DNA of 64,000 nt from Clostridia bacterium (GCA_017534885.1 JAFXVR010000045.1:1-64000); one strand, 5' to 3'. Shown: positions 24,520-33,912, counted from the first letter of the stretch. Translations and numbers: made by a program. Notes: a model not told the origin generated them from the sequence alone.

Positions 24520-24987
24520 TCACTTGCTGTGGTCGCGCATCGCCCGCTGAATCTGGCGGTCAGCGTCCCGCTTGGCGGCGGCGTCGCGTTTGTCGTGCAG
24601 ATGCTTGCCCTTGCACAGACCCAGCTCCAGCTTCATCCGCCCGTCCTTGAGGTAAATCTCCAGGGGGATCAGCGTGTAGCCGTCCCGGGCGGCGGCGCCG
24701 GCGAGCTTGAGGATCTCGCGCTTGTGCATCAGCAGCTTCTTTGGGCGAAGGGGATCGCGGTTGAAGTAGCTGCCCTGGTCAAAGGGGCTGATGTGCATGC
24801 CCTCCACCCAGAGCTCGCCGCCGCGCACCACCGCCCAGCTCTCCTTGAGGGAAACCCGGCCGGCCCGCATGGACTTGACCTCCGTGCCGAAGAGCGCAAG
24901 CCCGCACTCGTAGCGCTCCTCCACGAAATAATCGTGGAACGCCTTGCGGTTCTGCGCAATGGTTTTGGTGCCCCGCTGATGCGGCAT
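24520..24987 (-). CDS. smpB: SsrA-binding protein SmpB
   Basis: 155 residues, the normal family length. Recognised by [33 protein letters not shown], and the C-terminal [19 protein letters not shown] region with basic tail. SmpB binds the tRNA-like part of tmRNA and delivers it to stalled ribosomes. The gene lies 28 bp upstream of ssrA on the same strand, the frequent Firmicute order. Confidence 0.97.
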   Translation of the reverse strand: MPHQRGTKTIAQNRKAFHDYFVEERYECGLALFGTEVKSMRAGRVSLKESWAVVRGGELWVEGMHISPFDQGSYFNRDPLRPKKLLMHKREILKLAGAAARDGYTLIPLEIYLKDGRMKLELGLCKGKHLHDKRDAAAKRDADRQIQRAMRDHSK

Positions 24988-25016
24988 CCGCTCGCCTCCT
25001 TTCCCTCAGCAGAGAC

Positions 25017-25022
25017 ATTATA
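25017..25022 (-). promoter_or_regulatory. Extended -10 promoter for smpB
   Basis: On the minus strand TGG-TATAAT forms an extended -10. No good -35 is seen. It lies about 30 bp upstream of the smpB start, after the LacI gene. Confidence 0.55.
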
Positions 25023-25044
25023 CCACATCGCGGCGCAGAATCCA

Positions 25045-26109
25045 TTAAAAATGTGTGAAGAATTTTCCGGCCCGGCTGGAGGGCTCATCGGAAGCATTGT
25101 CCTCCTGCTTCAGCAGGGTTTCCGACTCCCGGTACACCGGCTGGCCGCTGACAACCATGCGGCCGAAGGGTTTGCGGGAGCCGGAACAGCGCTCCGTGAC
25201 GGCCTTCACCGCCAGCTCGATCATGCCGTCCGTGTCCACCCGGAAGGTGCTGAGGGGCACATCCGACTGCACAGCCTCGGTGAAATCGTCAAAGCCGGTC
25301 ACGGAGATGTCCTCCGGCACCCGCAGGCCGCGCTCCCGCAGGGCGGCGATCAGCTTCACGGCCACCACATCGCAGTTGCACACAAAGGCGGTGGGCAGCT
25401 GCTCCGGCAGGGCCAGGAGAATCATGTTGTTGCGGCTGTCCCGATCGCGGATGATCCACTCCTCGCGGATCGACAGGTCGTGCAGGAGCATGGCCCGGAA
25501 ATAGCCGAGGAAGCGGTCCATGATGCTGCTGGTGGCCCGCACATTGCCCACAAAGCCGATCTTCCGGTGGCCGTTCTTGATCAGGTGGCTGGTGAGGCGG
25601 TAGCAGCCGTAGGTATTGTCTCCCACCACGGCGTCCGCGCTGCCCTGCTCGTCGTAGAAATCCAGGAAAACGGTGGGCGTGCCGGCCCCCGCGATCATCC
25701 GGTAGTACTCCTTGCCGGGCTGGCCCAGGAGAATCAGCCCGTCCACGTGCCGGGCGCTGATCAGGTTCGGCAGGCGCATGGCCGCCTCATTCTCGGGGGT
25801 CAGCAGCTCCAGCAGGCCGAAATGCCCATCGCCGCTGAGCCGGGTCACCAGCTTCCGGTACAGGGCCGAGTAGAAGGAGTTGGACTCAAAGTACGGCTCC
25901 GGAATCAGGATGCCGATGTCCAGGTTCGTGCGGATGCGCAGGGTGTCCGGATCGGGATACTGATAGTTCATCTCATCCGCGATTTCCATCACCCGCCTGC
26001 GCATCTCATCGCTCATCCCCGGCTTGCCCGCCAGCGCTTTCGACACCGTGACGGCGCTGACGCCCGCCATTTTGCCGATATCCCGCATGGTCACTTTCTT
26101 TCCTGCCAT
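25045..26109 (-). CDS. LacI-family transcriptional regulator
   Basis: 354 residues. N-terminal HTH: MRDIGKMAGVSAVTVSKALAG followed by the hinge helix; then a periplasmic-binding-like effector domain (DIGILIPEPYF, VDGLILLGQPG, DISVTGFDDF). It is the last gene of the sugar operon and probably represses it through the palindrome at 30654-30676. The inducing sugar is likely a beta-linked disaccharide given the neighbouring epimerase; this is inferred. Confidence 0.93.
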   Translation of the reverse strand: MAGKKVTMRDIGKMAGVSAVTVSKALAGKPGMSDEMRRRVMEIADEMNYQYPDPDTLRIRTNLDIGILIPEPYFESNSFYSALYRKLVTRLSGDGHFGLLELLTPENEAAMRLPNLISARHVDGLILLGQPGKEYYRMIAGAGTPTVFLDFYDEQGSADAVVGDNTYGCYRLTSHLIKNGHRKIGFVGNVRATSSIMDRFLGYFRAMLLHDLSIREEWIIRDRDSRNNMILLALPEQLPTAFVCNCDVVAVKLIAALRERGLRVPEDISVTGFDDFTEAVQSDVPLSTFRVDTDGMIELAVKAVTERCSGSRKPFGRMVVSGQPVYRESETLLKQEDNASDEPSSRAGKFFTHF

Positions 26110-26158
26110 AGCTGACCTCCTGAGCCCGGCGCTGAAACAAAAGGGAAATGATTCCGGC

Positions 26159-27319
26159 TCAGACCGGCAGATCGGCCTCCATGAGCCGCAGGCACATCCG
26201 CCCGTTGTGGTAGGGGCACTTCCACTCCTCCACCATGGGCCGCTCCGTCAGCGCGCCGTCTTCATACACAGACCAGTACCACTCGCCCCCGGGCCGTTTG
26301 TCCACCATCAGGCGCTGAATGGCGGCCCACTGCACCCGCAGCCTGTCCAGCCACGCCGCGTCCCCGGTCAGAGCATATGCGTTGGCAAAACCCAGCATCG
26401 TTTCCGCCTGCACCCACCAGATGCGCAGCTCGTCGTCCCGGCCGTCCACGCACTCGTTTTTCAGCCCGTGGTCGGTGAAGGCCCGGCAGCAGACGCTCCC
26501 GGTCAGGTCCAGGCACATCGCCCTGTACGGCGGCCAATCCTCGCGGGGCAGCAGGGTGACGACCGCGTCCCAGAGCAGCCAGCCGGCCTCGATGTCGTGG
26601 CCGTAGGACTGCATGTCCAGCAGTGGGTGGAAATCCCGGTCGAAGAATACCTCCAGCCGGTGCTTTCCCGGATTGTAGATAGTGTGGAGGAAGCAGCCGA
26701 GCGCCTCCTCCCCCTTCGCCCGCAGGCCTTCGTCGGGCCAGACGCGGTACAGCTCCGCGTAGGCCTCCAACACATGGAGCAGGGTGTTCATCGTCCGCCC
26801 GGCCATCACGCCGTTTTCGCTGAGCTTTTCATTGCTCTCCGGGGAAAAGTCCGCCCGGAAGGCCTCGCCGTAGCCGCCCTCGTCCCGGCATTTCTCCTCG
26901 ATCAGCCGGTACAGGCGGATAGCCTTCTCAAGCGCCTCCTCCCTGCCGGTCAGCCGGTAATAGGCGGCCAGCCCGTAGATGGCGAAGGCCTGGCAGTAGG
27001 TGTGCTTGGTGGTGTCCACGGGACGCCCGTCATGGCTGACGCTCCAGTACACGCCGCCGTTTTCGGCGTCCTCGAAGCGGGCGAGAAAGGCGTAGGCGTG
27101 ATCGGCATACGCCCGGAGGCCCTCGTCGGCTAAGGCGCGGGCCGCGGTGGAAAAGACCCACAGGATGCGGCTGTTGAGGATGCAGCCCCTGTCCGCGCCC
27201 CAGTCGATGTTCAGCTCCTTGTCCACATAGCCGCAGAACCCGCCTCCGGGATCCTTCAGCCTCTCCCAGAACGGGAGAATCTTTTCTGTCAGATGGGCCC
27301 TTGCCTCATCTCTGAGCAT
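26159..27319 (-). CDS. Cellobiose 2-epimerase (AGE family)
   Basis: 386 residues, typical length. An (alpha/alpha)6-barrel with family runs ILNSRILWVFS, TKHTYCQAFAIYGLAAYY, LSENGVMAGRTMNTLLHVLE, SYGHDIEAGWLLW and LRIWWVQAETMLGF, closely like Ruminococcus cellobiose 2-epimerases. The histidines in KHTY and GHDIE are the likely catalytic and binding residues. The enzyme converts the reducing-end glucose of beta-1,4-glucobiose to mannose. Sits between ABC permeases and LacI regulator. Another AGE specificity is possible. Confidence 0.85.
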   Translation of the reverse strand: MLRDEARAHLTEKILPFWERLKDPGGGFCGYVDKELNIDWGADRGCILNSRILWVFSTAARALADEGLRAYADHAYAFLARFEDAENGGVYWSVSHDGRPVDTTKHTYCQAFAIYGLAAYYRLTGREEALEKAIRLYRLIEEKCRDEGGYGEAFRADFSPESNEKLSENGVMAGRTMNTLLHVLEAYAELYRVWPDEGLRAKGEEALGCFLHTIYNPGKHRLEVFFDRDFHPLLDMQSYGHDIEAGWLLWDAVVTLLPREDWPPYRAMCLDLTGSVCCRAFTDHGLKNECVDGRDDELRIWWVQAETMLGFANAYALTGDAAWLDRLRVQWAAIQRLMVDKRPGGEWYWSVYEDGALTERPMVEEWKCPYHNGRMCLRLMEADLPV

Positions 27320-27337
27320 GTGTCCTCGCCTCCGTCC

Positions 27338-28237
27338 TCAGCCTTTCACCGAGCCGCTGGCCAGCCCCGCGTAGACCTGCTTCTGGAAGACCAGGAAGAT
27401 GATCAGCGGCGGCAGGAGCGTCAGCAGCACGCCCGCGCAGATGATGTTGAACTGGGATTTGTACGGGCCCGAGAAGGAGTACAGGGCGGTGGAGACGGTG
27501 TAATACTTGCCGGCGTTGAGGTAGAGATTGGCGTTGTAATACTCGTTGTACACGCCCACGCCCTTGAGGACCGCCACCGTGATGATGGCCGGCCTGGTCA
27601 GGGGCAGGAGGATCTTGAAGAACACGCCGAAGTAGGTGCAGCCCTCCAGCACCGCCGACTCATCCAGCGCCACGTCCAGGTTCTCGAAGAACTGCAGGAA
27701 GATGTAGATGGAGATGACATCCGTGCCGGACATGAGGATCATGTAGCCCACCAGGGTGTTCACCAGCCCCAGGTCGGTCATGATCTGGTAGGTGGTCACC
27801 TGCATGGCGATGCCGGGAATCAGCGTGGCCACCAGGAAGAGGTTGCGGATCAGGCCGTTGCCGGGGAAGCTGAAGCGGTTGAGGACGTAGCCCAGCATGG
27901 AACCCATCATCACCGACAGCACCACGACCACCACCACCACCAGCCCGGAGGTGGCGAAGGCGCGCAGCAGGCTCTGGCTGGGCTGGTTGCCGCGCCACAC
28001 CTGCAGGTAGTTCTCAAAGTTCGCCCAGTTCTGGGGCAGGGACATCGCGTTGGTGGTGCTGTATTCCTCCGCCGTCTTGAAGGACACGGTGAAGGCGGAC
28101 ACGATGGGCAGCAGCGCGATGAAGCAGGCCAGGAGCAGGGAAAGGTAGGCTAAGGTGCGCAGGGAGATTTTCCGCGCCAGGGCCCGGCTGTTCTCCCGGG
28201 AGGCGCTGCGGGGCAGGGCTTGCTGTTTCACACTCAT
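27338..28237 (-). CDS. Sugar ABC transporter permease (MalG type)
   Basis: 299 residues with six predicted membrane spans and the cytoplasmic EAA-loop ESAVLEGCTYFGVFFKILLP that contacts the ATPase. Belongs to the CUT1 family importing oligosaccharides. Lies 15 bp after the MalF-type permease. The ATPase is not in the operon, as is common where a shared MsmK-type ATPase serves several importers. Confidence 0.92.
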   Translation of the reverse strand: MSVKQQALPRSASRENSRALARKISLRTLAYLSLLLACFIALLPIVSAFTVSFKTAEEYSTTNAMSLPQNWANFENYLQVWRGNQPSQSLLRAFATSGLVVVVVVVLSVMMGSMLGYVLNRFSFPGNGLIRNLFLVATLIPGIAMQVTTYQIMTDLGLVNTLVGYMILMSGTDVISIYIFLQFFENLDVALDESAVLEGCTYFGVFFKILLPLTRPAIITVAVLKGVGVYNEYYNANLYLNAGKYYTVSTALYSFSGPYKSQFNIICAGVLLTLLPPLIIFLVFQKQVYAGLASGSVKG

Positions 28238-28252
28238 TTGCTCAACCCTCCC

Positions 28253-29212
28253 TTACCAGAGCGTCTTGGCCTTGTTGGCCTTGCTGTTGAAGGTGTTGTC
28301 CGAGTCCTTCATCACATAGCGGAAGAAGAGCCGCTGGGCGATGGTGAACAGGATGATCAGGGCCATCAGCACCATGGCCATGGCGCAGGCCATGCCCACC
28401 TTGTTGTTCACATGGGCCATCTGGTGAATCTTGATGAAGAAGGTGGCTGTGCCGTTGGCGCCCATGCTGCCCACCACGTAGGCCGGCTCAAAGGCGGAGA
28501 GGGAGCCGGTGATGGATAGGATCAGGTTCAGCATGAACACGGTCTTGATGCCCGGCAGGATGATGGAGCGGAACTGCTGCCACTTGTTGGCCCCGTCGAT
28601 GGTGGCCGCCTCGTACAGGGTGGGATCGATGGAGGCGATGGCGCCGATGAAGAGCACCATGTTCTGCCCGCAGTACTTCCAAACCGAGGTGAACACCAGC
28701 GACCAGTTGTTGACGCTCTGATCCCGCAGCCAGTAGGGCAGCTTGTCCAGGGGAATGCCGATGGCCTGCAGCACCGTGTCCAGCACAAAGCCCCGGGTGT
28801 AGAAGAACTTGAAGATATAGCCGATGGCGATGCCGTTGACCAGGAAGGGGAAGAAGATGATGCCCTTGAAGATGCCGCCGCCCCTCAGGCCCGAGGACAG
28901 GAGGGTGGCGAAGAACAGCGCCAGGGCCAGCTGCACCACCGCGCCCGCCATGTAGTACAGGCTCAGCAGCATTGCGCCGATGTATTCATCCTTTTTGAAG
29001 ATCTTCAGGTAGTTGTTGAAGCCCACGTAACCCTTGTTCTTGGTGTAGCTCATGTCATAAAAGCTGAACTTGATCATCTTGATGAAGGGCACGTAGGTAA
29101 ACAGGGCCAGCAGGAACAGCGGCACCACGGCGAAGGTCACGATCAGAAGCGCCTTCTGCCAGTTGATCCTTTTCCGGCGCTGGCGCAGGTCAGGCGCGGC
29201 GGCAGCGGTCAT
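28253..29212 (-). CDS. Sugar ABC transporter permease (MalF type)
   Basis: 319 residues from ATG 29212 after GGAGGTGAACCGC; a longer frame to 29359 runs through the terminator and is not used. Six spans; EAA motif YEAATIDGANKWQQFRSIILP. CUT1 family. Forms the transmembrane heterodimer with the adjacent MalG-type protein. Confidence 0.92.
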   Translation of the reverse strand: MTAAAAPDLRQRRKRINWQKALLIVTFAVVPLFLLALFTYVPFIKMIKFSFYDMSYTKNKGYVGFNNYLKIFKKDEYIGAMLLSLYYMAGAVVQLALALFFATLLSSGLRGGGIFKGIIFFPFLVNGIAIGYIFKFFYTRGFVLDTVLQAIGIPLDKLPYWLRDQSVNNWSLVFTSVWKYCGQNMVLFIGAIASIDPTLYEAATIDGANKWQQFRSIILPGIKTVFMLNLILSITGSLSAFEPAYVVGSMGANGTATFFIKIHQMAHVNNKVGMACAMAMVLMALIILFTIAQRLFFRYVMKDSDNTFNSKANKAKTLW

Positions 29213-29254
29213 GCGGTTCACCTCCGGACAGAGTGGCCTCGAGGCCTTTCTAAG

Positions 29255-29290
29255 GAAAAAGGGGCCACGGGATATGCTCCTGTGGCCCCG
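29255..29290 (-). terminator. Intra-operon terminator/attenuator after the binding-protein gene
   Basis: Stem GGGGCCAC / GTGGCCCC (29289-29282 and 29268-29261) followed by TTTTT on the minus strand. It lies between the solute-binding protein and permease genes, where partial termination raises the binding protein to permease ratio. Confidence 0.85.
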
Positions 29291-29304
29291 GCTGAGCAGG
29301 TGTC

Positions 29305-30630
29305 TTACTTGATTTCCACGTTCAGGGCTGCCTGAGCCTCGGACCAAGCCTCGTTCCATTCAGCCATGATGGCGTCGAAATCCTTGTCGCCGTTGAAGGC
29401 GTGCTCGATGATTTCCTGCACCTTGGTGTTGCCGCCAGCGTTCAGGGCCAGTTCGCTCTCGCTGTTCAGCTCATTGAGGAGGGTCTCCTCGCCGGGCAGG
29501 GCGGGCTCGTCCGCCAGCATGTCAATGCCGGCGAAGGCGGAATACAGGTCGGGATACTGGCCGTTCTTGTCGATCGGCACGCCGCCCTCACTGTAGGCGA
29601 AGCCGCTCTCATGGGTCAGCCACTTGATGTAGTACAGGGCCGCCAGCTTCTGGTCGTCGGTCGCCTGCACGTTGATGCCGAAGTTGTAGTCGCCGCCGGC
29701 GGGGGCATACTGCTTGCCGTTCACGGTGATGGGGAACGCCATGTAGCCGATGTCCTCGGGATGATCGCCGGCTTCCTGCATCTGGGTGAAAGCCCAGGAG
29801 CCCAGCACCATGGTGGCGATCTCGCCGCGGTTCATCATGCCCTTGCAGCCTTCCCAGTCGGTGGTGGTGTAGTCTTCCTCGATGAGGCCTTCCTTCACGG
29901 CGTCATACAGGATCTTGTACACCGCGTAGGGGCCGGTGCCATCGCCGCGGTCCGCAAAGGGATCCTTGGCATGCAGCAGGGTCTGGCTCATGTAAGCCGC
30001 GTCGCCGGTGGCGGCCACGCCGATGTAGGCGTCCCAGGCGCCCATGGTCCAGCCAGCCGCGTAGTTGGTGTACAGCGGGATGGCGTCGGTCTTTTCCTTC
30101 ACAGCCTTCAGGGCGGCGATGAACTCATCGGGGGTCTTGGGCAGCTCGGTGATGCCGGCAGCCGCGAACACAGCCTTGTTGTACAGCACGCCGTTGGCGT
30201 TGCCCGTGGAGGGCAGGCCGTAGCACACGCCGTCATAAGCCTTGTCGCTCATGAAGTTGTACAGGCCGTCCAGGACTTCCAGGCTGCCCAGCGGCACAAA
30301 GTACTTGGAGAGCTCGTCCTTGTCCACGGTGGGGATGCCCATGATGGTCCAGTTGTCGGTGCCGACGCGCAACAGGGCGTTCTCGGCATAGTCCGTCACC
30401 AGATCATAGGTGATGTTGATGTTGGGATAAATCTTCTGGAACTCGGCCACATAGCCGTCCAGCACTTCGCGCCGGTCGGTGCGGTGATAGGCGAACACCA
30501 GGTCAGCGGCCAGCTCGGTGTTCTCGCCCAGCACAATCTGATCCAGGGTGGGCAGCTCGTCCGCCGCGGAGAAGGCCGTCATGCCCAGCAGCATGCACAG
30601 CGCCAGAACCAGAGACAGGATCTTCTTCAT
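29305..30630 (-). CDS. Extracellular sugar-binding protein of ABC importer
   Basis: 441 residues with an N-terminal signal peptide (MKKILSLVLALCMLLGMTAFSAA) ending about residue 23. It looks like a family 1 solute-binding protein (Venus-flytrap fold) with VADRREVLDGYVAEFQKIYP-like N-domain features. There is a cysteine at residue 12 but no proper lipobox, so the lipid anchor normal in Gram-positives is not evident. First gene of the operon behind a consensus promoter; captures the sugar for the MalFG-like permeases. Confidence 0.9.
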   Translation of the reverse strand: MKKILSLVLALCMLLGMTAFSAADELPTLDQIVLGENTELAADLVFAYHRTDRREVLDGYVAEFQKIYPNINITYDLVTDYAENALLRVGTDNWTIMGIPTVDKDELSKYFVPLGSLEVLDGLYNFMSDKAYDGVCYGLPSTGNANGVLYNKAVFAAAGITELPKTPDEFIAALKAVKEKTDAIPLYTNYAAGWTMGAWDAYIGVAATGDAAYMSQTLLHAKDPFADRGDGTGPYAVYKILYDAVKEGLIEEDYTTTDWEGCKGMMNRGEIATMVLGSWAFTQMQEAGDHPEDIGYMAFPITVNGKQYAPAGGDYNFGINVQATDDQKLAALYYIKWLTHESGFAYSEGGVPIDKNGQYPDLYSAFAGIDMLADEPALPGEETLLNELNSESELALNAGGNTKVQEIIEHAFNGDKDFDAIMAEWNEAWSEAQAALNVEIK

Positions 30631-30653
30631 GGATGGTTCCTCCTTTGTTGTTT

Positions 30654-30676
30654 GTTAAGTTACTTGTTAACTTAAC
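30654..30676. promoter_or_regulatory. LacI-type operator
   Basis: Perfect inverted repeat GTTAAGTTA-CTTGT-TAACTTAAC, located just downstream of the -10 of the sugar operon promoter, the usual repression site of LacI-family regulators. The operon's last gene encodes such a regulator. Confidence 0.82.
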
Positions 30677-30685
30677 GCTGAACCC

Positions 30686-30714
30686 ATTATAAACCAGCCC
30701 ATTCCTTTTGTCAA
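30686..30714 (-). promoter_or_regulatory. Consensus promoter of the sugar operon
   Basis: Minus strand -35 TTGACA (30714-30709), 17-bp spacer, -10 TATAAT (30691-30686): a perfect sigma-A consensus, as expected for a promoter held down by a repressor. Confidence 0.93.
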
Positions 30715-30836
30715 GCCCTCTCTCAGCAATTTTTGTGATTTATTCGCAATTCTTGCCCGCTTTGTGCTATACTGCTCTCATACGCCGAAGCTCCTTTGCA
30801 TTCAGGGGGCAGGCCGGCGAGCAAGGAGGCGGCGCG

Positions 30837-31778
30837 ATGTTGGAGAGCCTGCGGATCGCCAGCGAGGCGGTCATTCCCCTGTTTATCTGTATGGCGCTGG
30901 GCTTTTTTCTGCGGGCGAGGGGCACCATATCCACCGAGCTGGCCAAAGAGCTGAACCGGCTGTGCTTCCGGATCTTCCTGCCGATCTACCTCTTCCAGAA
31001 CATGTACAACACCGACCTGTCCGAGGCCGCCGTGCCGGGGGCGATCCTCTTCTCGGCCGCCGCGATCCTCGGCCTCTTCGGCCTGCTGATGGTCATCATC
31101 CCGCTGATGGAAAAGGACAACCCCCGGCGCGGGTCAATGGTGCAGGCCATCTTCCGCAGCAATTACGCCCTCTTCGGCCTGCCGCTGGCCATCAGCCTCT
31201 GCGGCGAAGCCAACAGCGGCCTGGCCTCCCTGCTGCTGGGCATCAATGTTCCCATGTACAATATCCTGGCGGTGTTCTGCCTGGAGTTCTTCCGGGGCGG
31301 CAAGGTGCAGGTGAAAAGGGTGCTGAAGAACATCGTCACCAACCCGCTGATCGTCGCCCTGGCCTTAGGCGCCCTCTGCCGGGCTTGCGGCCTGGTGCTC
31401 CCTACCGCCCTTTCGAAGCCCGTCACCGACCTGGGCCGGGTGGCCACGCCCCTGTCCCTGGTGGCGCTGGGCGCAAGCCTCAAGCCAGCCAGCATCTCCC
31501 GGAACAGGCGCCCGCTGACCATCATCCTCCTGTGCAAGGTGCTCTTCTGCCCGCTGCTGATCATCGGCGCGGCCATCCTCGCGGGCTTCCGCGGAGACAC
31601 CCTTGTACCCCTGATGATCATGGCCGCCGCCCCCACCGCGGTCTCCTCCTTTCCCATGGCCCAGATGCTCGGCGGCGACGCCGATCTGGCGGGAGAGGCC
31701 GTCGCCCTGACCACCGCCGCGGCGGTGCCCTCGCTCTTCATATGGATCACCCTGCTCAAGCAGTTCAGCATGATCTGA
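30837..31778 (+). CDS. AEC-family transporter (auxin efflux carrier fold)
   Basis: 313 residues; ATG 30837 follows AAGGAGG. About ten hydrophobic spans in two similar halves, with the N-terminal run LNRLCFRIFLPIYLFQNMYN and C-terminal 'MIMAAAPTAVSSFPMAQMLGGD' that mark the AEC family. Members export or exchange organic acids such as malate. Substrate cannot be read here. It diverges from the sugar operon. Confidence 0.88.
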   Translation: MLESLRIASEAVIPLFICMALGFFLRARGTISTELAKELNRLCFRIFLPIYLFQNMYNTDLSEAAVPGAILFSAAAILGLFGLLMVIIPLMEKDNPRRGSMVQAIFRSNYALFGLPLAISLCGEANSGLASLLLGINVPMYNILAVFCLEFFRGGKVQVKRVLKNIVTNPLIVALALGALCRACGLVLPTALSKPVTDLGRVATPLSLVALGASLKPASISRNRRPLTIILLCKVLFCPLLIIGAAILAGFRGDTLVPLMIMAAAPTAVSSFPMAQMLGGDADLAGEAVALTTAAAVPSLFIWITLLKQFSMI

Positions 31779-31858
31779 CACAAAAAAGACGCGGTGGTCT
31801 CCGCGCCATCCATAACGGGATTTGCGCACAGCTATGATCAGAAAGTGAGGACAGCATA

Positions 31859-32362
31859 ATGACTCCCATCAGCGTCTTTGATTACGCGGAACAGATCGGC
31901 AAAGCCCTCCCCCGCGGCATCCTGCTCAACACCTGCGGTGAAAAGTTCAACAGCATGGTGATCGGCTGGGGCCACCTGGGCTTCATCTGGGGCCTTCCGA
32001 CCTTCACGGTCTATGTCCGCCAGAGCCGGTACACCAAGCCTCAGCTGGACGCCACCGGGGAGTTCAGCCTGTCCGTCCCGGCGGGCGACGGTCTCCTGAG
32101 CCCGGAGATCATGCGGGTCTTTGGCTCCCAGTCCGGCCGCGACGTGAACAAGGCGGACTTCGTGACGCTGGCGCCGGGCCGGACCATCCGCACGCCGGCC
32201 ATCGTCGAATATCCGCTGACCCTCGAGTGCCGGGTGCTGTACCGCCAGGACCAGGCCCCGGAGACCCTGCCGCAGGCCCTCAGGGACCGCTACTACGGCG
32301 GCGGCGCCGAAGATTTCCACACCGCCTATATCGCGGAGATCGCGGACGCGTACATTCTCTGA
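31859..32362 (+). CDS. Flavin reductase family protein
   Basis: 167 residues. FMN-binding split-barrel pattern: LLNTCGEKFNSMVIGWGHLGF, then TVYVRQSRYTKPQLDATGEF. Such proteins reduce FMN with NAD(P)H or serve other redox roles. It precedes a DUF2200 gene by 18 bp and may be cotranscribed. Confidence 0.85.
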   Translation: MTPISVFDYAEQIGKALPRGILLNTCGEKFNSMVIGWGHLGFIWGLPTFTVYVRQSRYTKPQLDATGEFSLSVPAGDGLLSPEIMRVFGSQSGRDVNKADFVTLAPGRTIRTPAIVEYPLTLECRVLYRQDQAPETLPQALRDRYYGGGAEDFHTAYIAEIADAYIL

Positions 32363-32380
32363 TCCGGGAGGGAGCCAGGC

Positions 32381-32722
32381 ATGCCGCGCCAGTCCGTATT
32401 CGACATGAAGGTTTCAAAGGTATATCCCCTGCTGGTGCAGAAGGCGGAGCGCAAGGGCCGCACCCGGGCGGAGGTGGACGAGATCATCTTCTGGCTGACC
32501 GGCTACGGCATGGCCGAAGTCGACCAGGAGATGACCTATGGCGACTTCTTCCGGAACGCGCCGGCCATCAATCCCCGGGCCGGGGAGATCCGCGGAAAGG
32601 TCTGCGGGATCAGGGTGGAGGAGATCGAGGACCCGCTGATGCAGCGCATCCGCTGGCTGGACAAGCTGGTGGACGAGCTGGCCGGCGGCCAGCCCATGGA
32701 GAAAATCCTGCGTCAGTCCTGA
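32381..32722 (+). CDS. DUF2200 family protein
   Basis: 113 residues; family hallmarks are SKVYPLLVQKAERKGRTRAE, VDEIIFWLTGY and the C-terminal EEIEDPLMQRIRWLDKLVDE. Function unknown. Its 3' end overlaps the convergent MFS gene by 10 bp. Confidence 0.9.
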   Translation: MPRQSVFDMKVSKVYPLLVQKAERKGRTRAEVDEIIFWLTGYGMAEVDQEMTYGDFFRNAPAINPRAGEIRGKVCGIRVEEIEDPLMQRIRWLDKLVDELAGGQPMEKILRQS

Positions 32723-33912
32723 GGGTCCCGCTTTCCTCCCGCGGTTTTCCGGCGCAGCAGAACCAGCGCCGCCACCATCACCAGCGGGAAGAGGCAGCCC
32801 ACCAGCATGCCGGCCTGAAGGTTCTCCCCCGCCTGCTGGGTCACCGCGCCCACCAGGCTCGGCCCGAAGGCCCCGCCCAGGTCGCCCGCCATGGCTAACA
32901 TGGCAAAGAGCGCCGTGCCGCCCTGGGGCAGGCGGGGCGAGGTGATGCTGATGGTGCCCGGCCACATGATGCCCACCGAGAAACCGCAGCACACGCAGCC
33001 GATAAGGCCCAGCACCGGGCTGGAGGAGAGGGAGGCCAGCAAATAGCAGCACAGGCAGAGCACACCCGAGCCGATCATGAACTTCAGCAGGTTCATCTTC
33101 GCGCCGTACTTGCCGTAAATCACCCGGCTGATGCCCATGGTCACCGCGAAGAGGCAGGGCCCGGCCAGGTCGCCCACTGTCTTGGTAAAGCCCAGCGCTG
33201 CCTCGGTGAAGGCCGAAGCCCACTGGGCCATGGCCAGCTCGGAGGCCCCGGCGCAGACCATCAGCAGGATGGCCAGCCAGAACAGCGGCTTCCGGAACAG
33301 GCCGCCGATGGTCATGGCCTGGCCCTCCCCGGTCAGCCGCTCGATGGGGCAGGTGGCGAAGTTGTAGATATTGTACAGGGGCACCAACGCCCAGACGCAG
33401 GCCAGAATCCGCCAGTTCTCAATGCCGAAGACGGCGAAAAACAGGTTCGAGAGCAGGATCACGCCCACCGAGCCCCAGCAGTAAAAGGAGTGCAGCAGGC
33501 TCATCACCGCGTCCTTGTGCTCAAAGGGACAGGCCTCGACGATGGGGCTCGCCAGCACCTCGATGAGCCCGCTGCCCACCGCGTAGACCACCACACAGAC
33601 CATGATGCCCGCGAAGGGGTCGGCCAAAAGCCCGGGCAGCACCGCCAGGCCCGCCAGGCCGAGCCCGCAGGCGATCTCCGAGGCGACCACGCTGCGCCGG
33701 TAGCCGATCGCGTCCACAAACCGGGCGCAGAACACATCGATCAGCAGCTGGGTCAGGAAAAAGGCCGTGGGGATCAGGGCGATCTGCCCCAGGGGAATGC
33801 CGTAATCCGTGTGGAATTTCAGGAAGAGCAGCGGCGCGAAATTGGCCGTGATGGCCTGGGTGATAAAGGCCAGATAGCAGGCCAGCAGGGTTCTGCGGTA
33901 GTTTTTCTGCAT
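32713..33912 (-). CDS. MFS transporter
   Basis: 399 residues from ATG 33912, after AAAGGAACCGC; a longer frame upstream to 34062 lacks a site. Twelve hydrophobic spans in two halves. Resembles sugar/fucose permease-like MFS members ('FVDAIGYRRSVVASEIACG', 'FSVGIMWPGTISITSPRLPQ' is split here by the membrane). Substrate unknown. Stop overlaps the DUF2200 stop region. Confidence 0.88.
   Translation of the reverse strand: MQKNYRRTLLACYLAFITQAITANFAPLLFLKFHTDYGIPLGQIALIPTAFFLTQLLIDVFCARFVDAIGYRRSVVASEIACGLGLAGLAVLPGLLADPFAGIMVCVVVYAVGSGLIEVLASPIVEACPFEHKDAVMSLLHSFYCWGSVGVILLSNLFFAVFGIENWRILACVWALVPLYNIYNFATCPIERLTGEGQAMTIGGLFRKPLFWLAILLMVCAGASELAMAQWASAFTEAALGFTKTVGDLAGPCLFAVTMGISRVIYGKYGAKMNLLKFMIGSGVLCLCCYLLASLSSSPVLGLIGCVCCGFSVGIMWPGTISITSPRLPQGGTALFAMLAMAGDLGGAFGPSLVGAVTQQAGENLQAGMLVGCLFPLVMVAALVLLRRKTAGGKRDPQD

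Noticed and set aside
24397..26115. 572-codon plus-strand frame across tmRNA, smpB and lacI
   Set aside because: Opposes three confident genes and begins inside the tmRNA.
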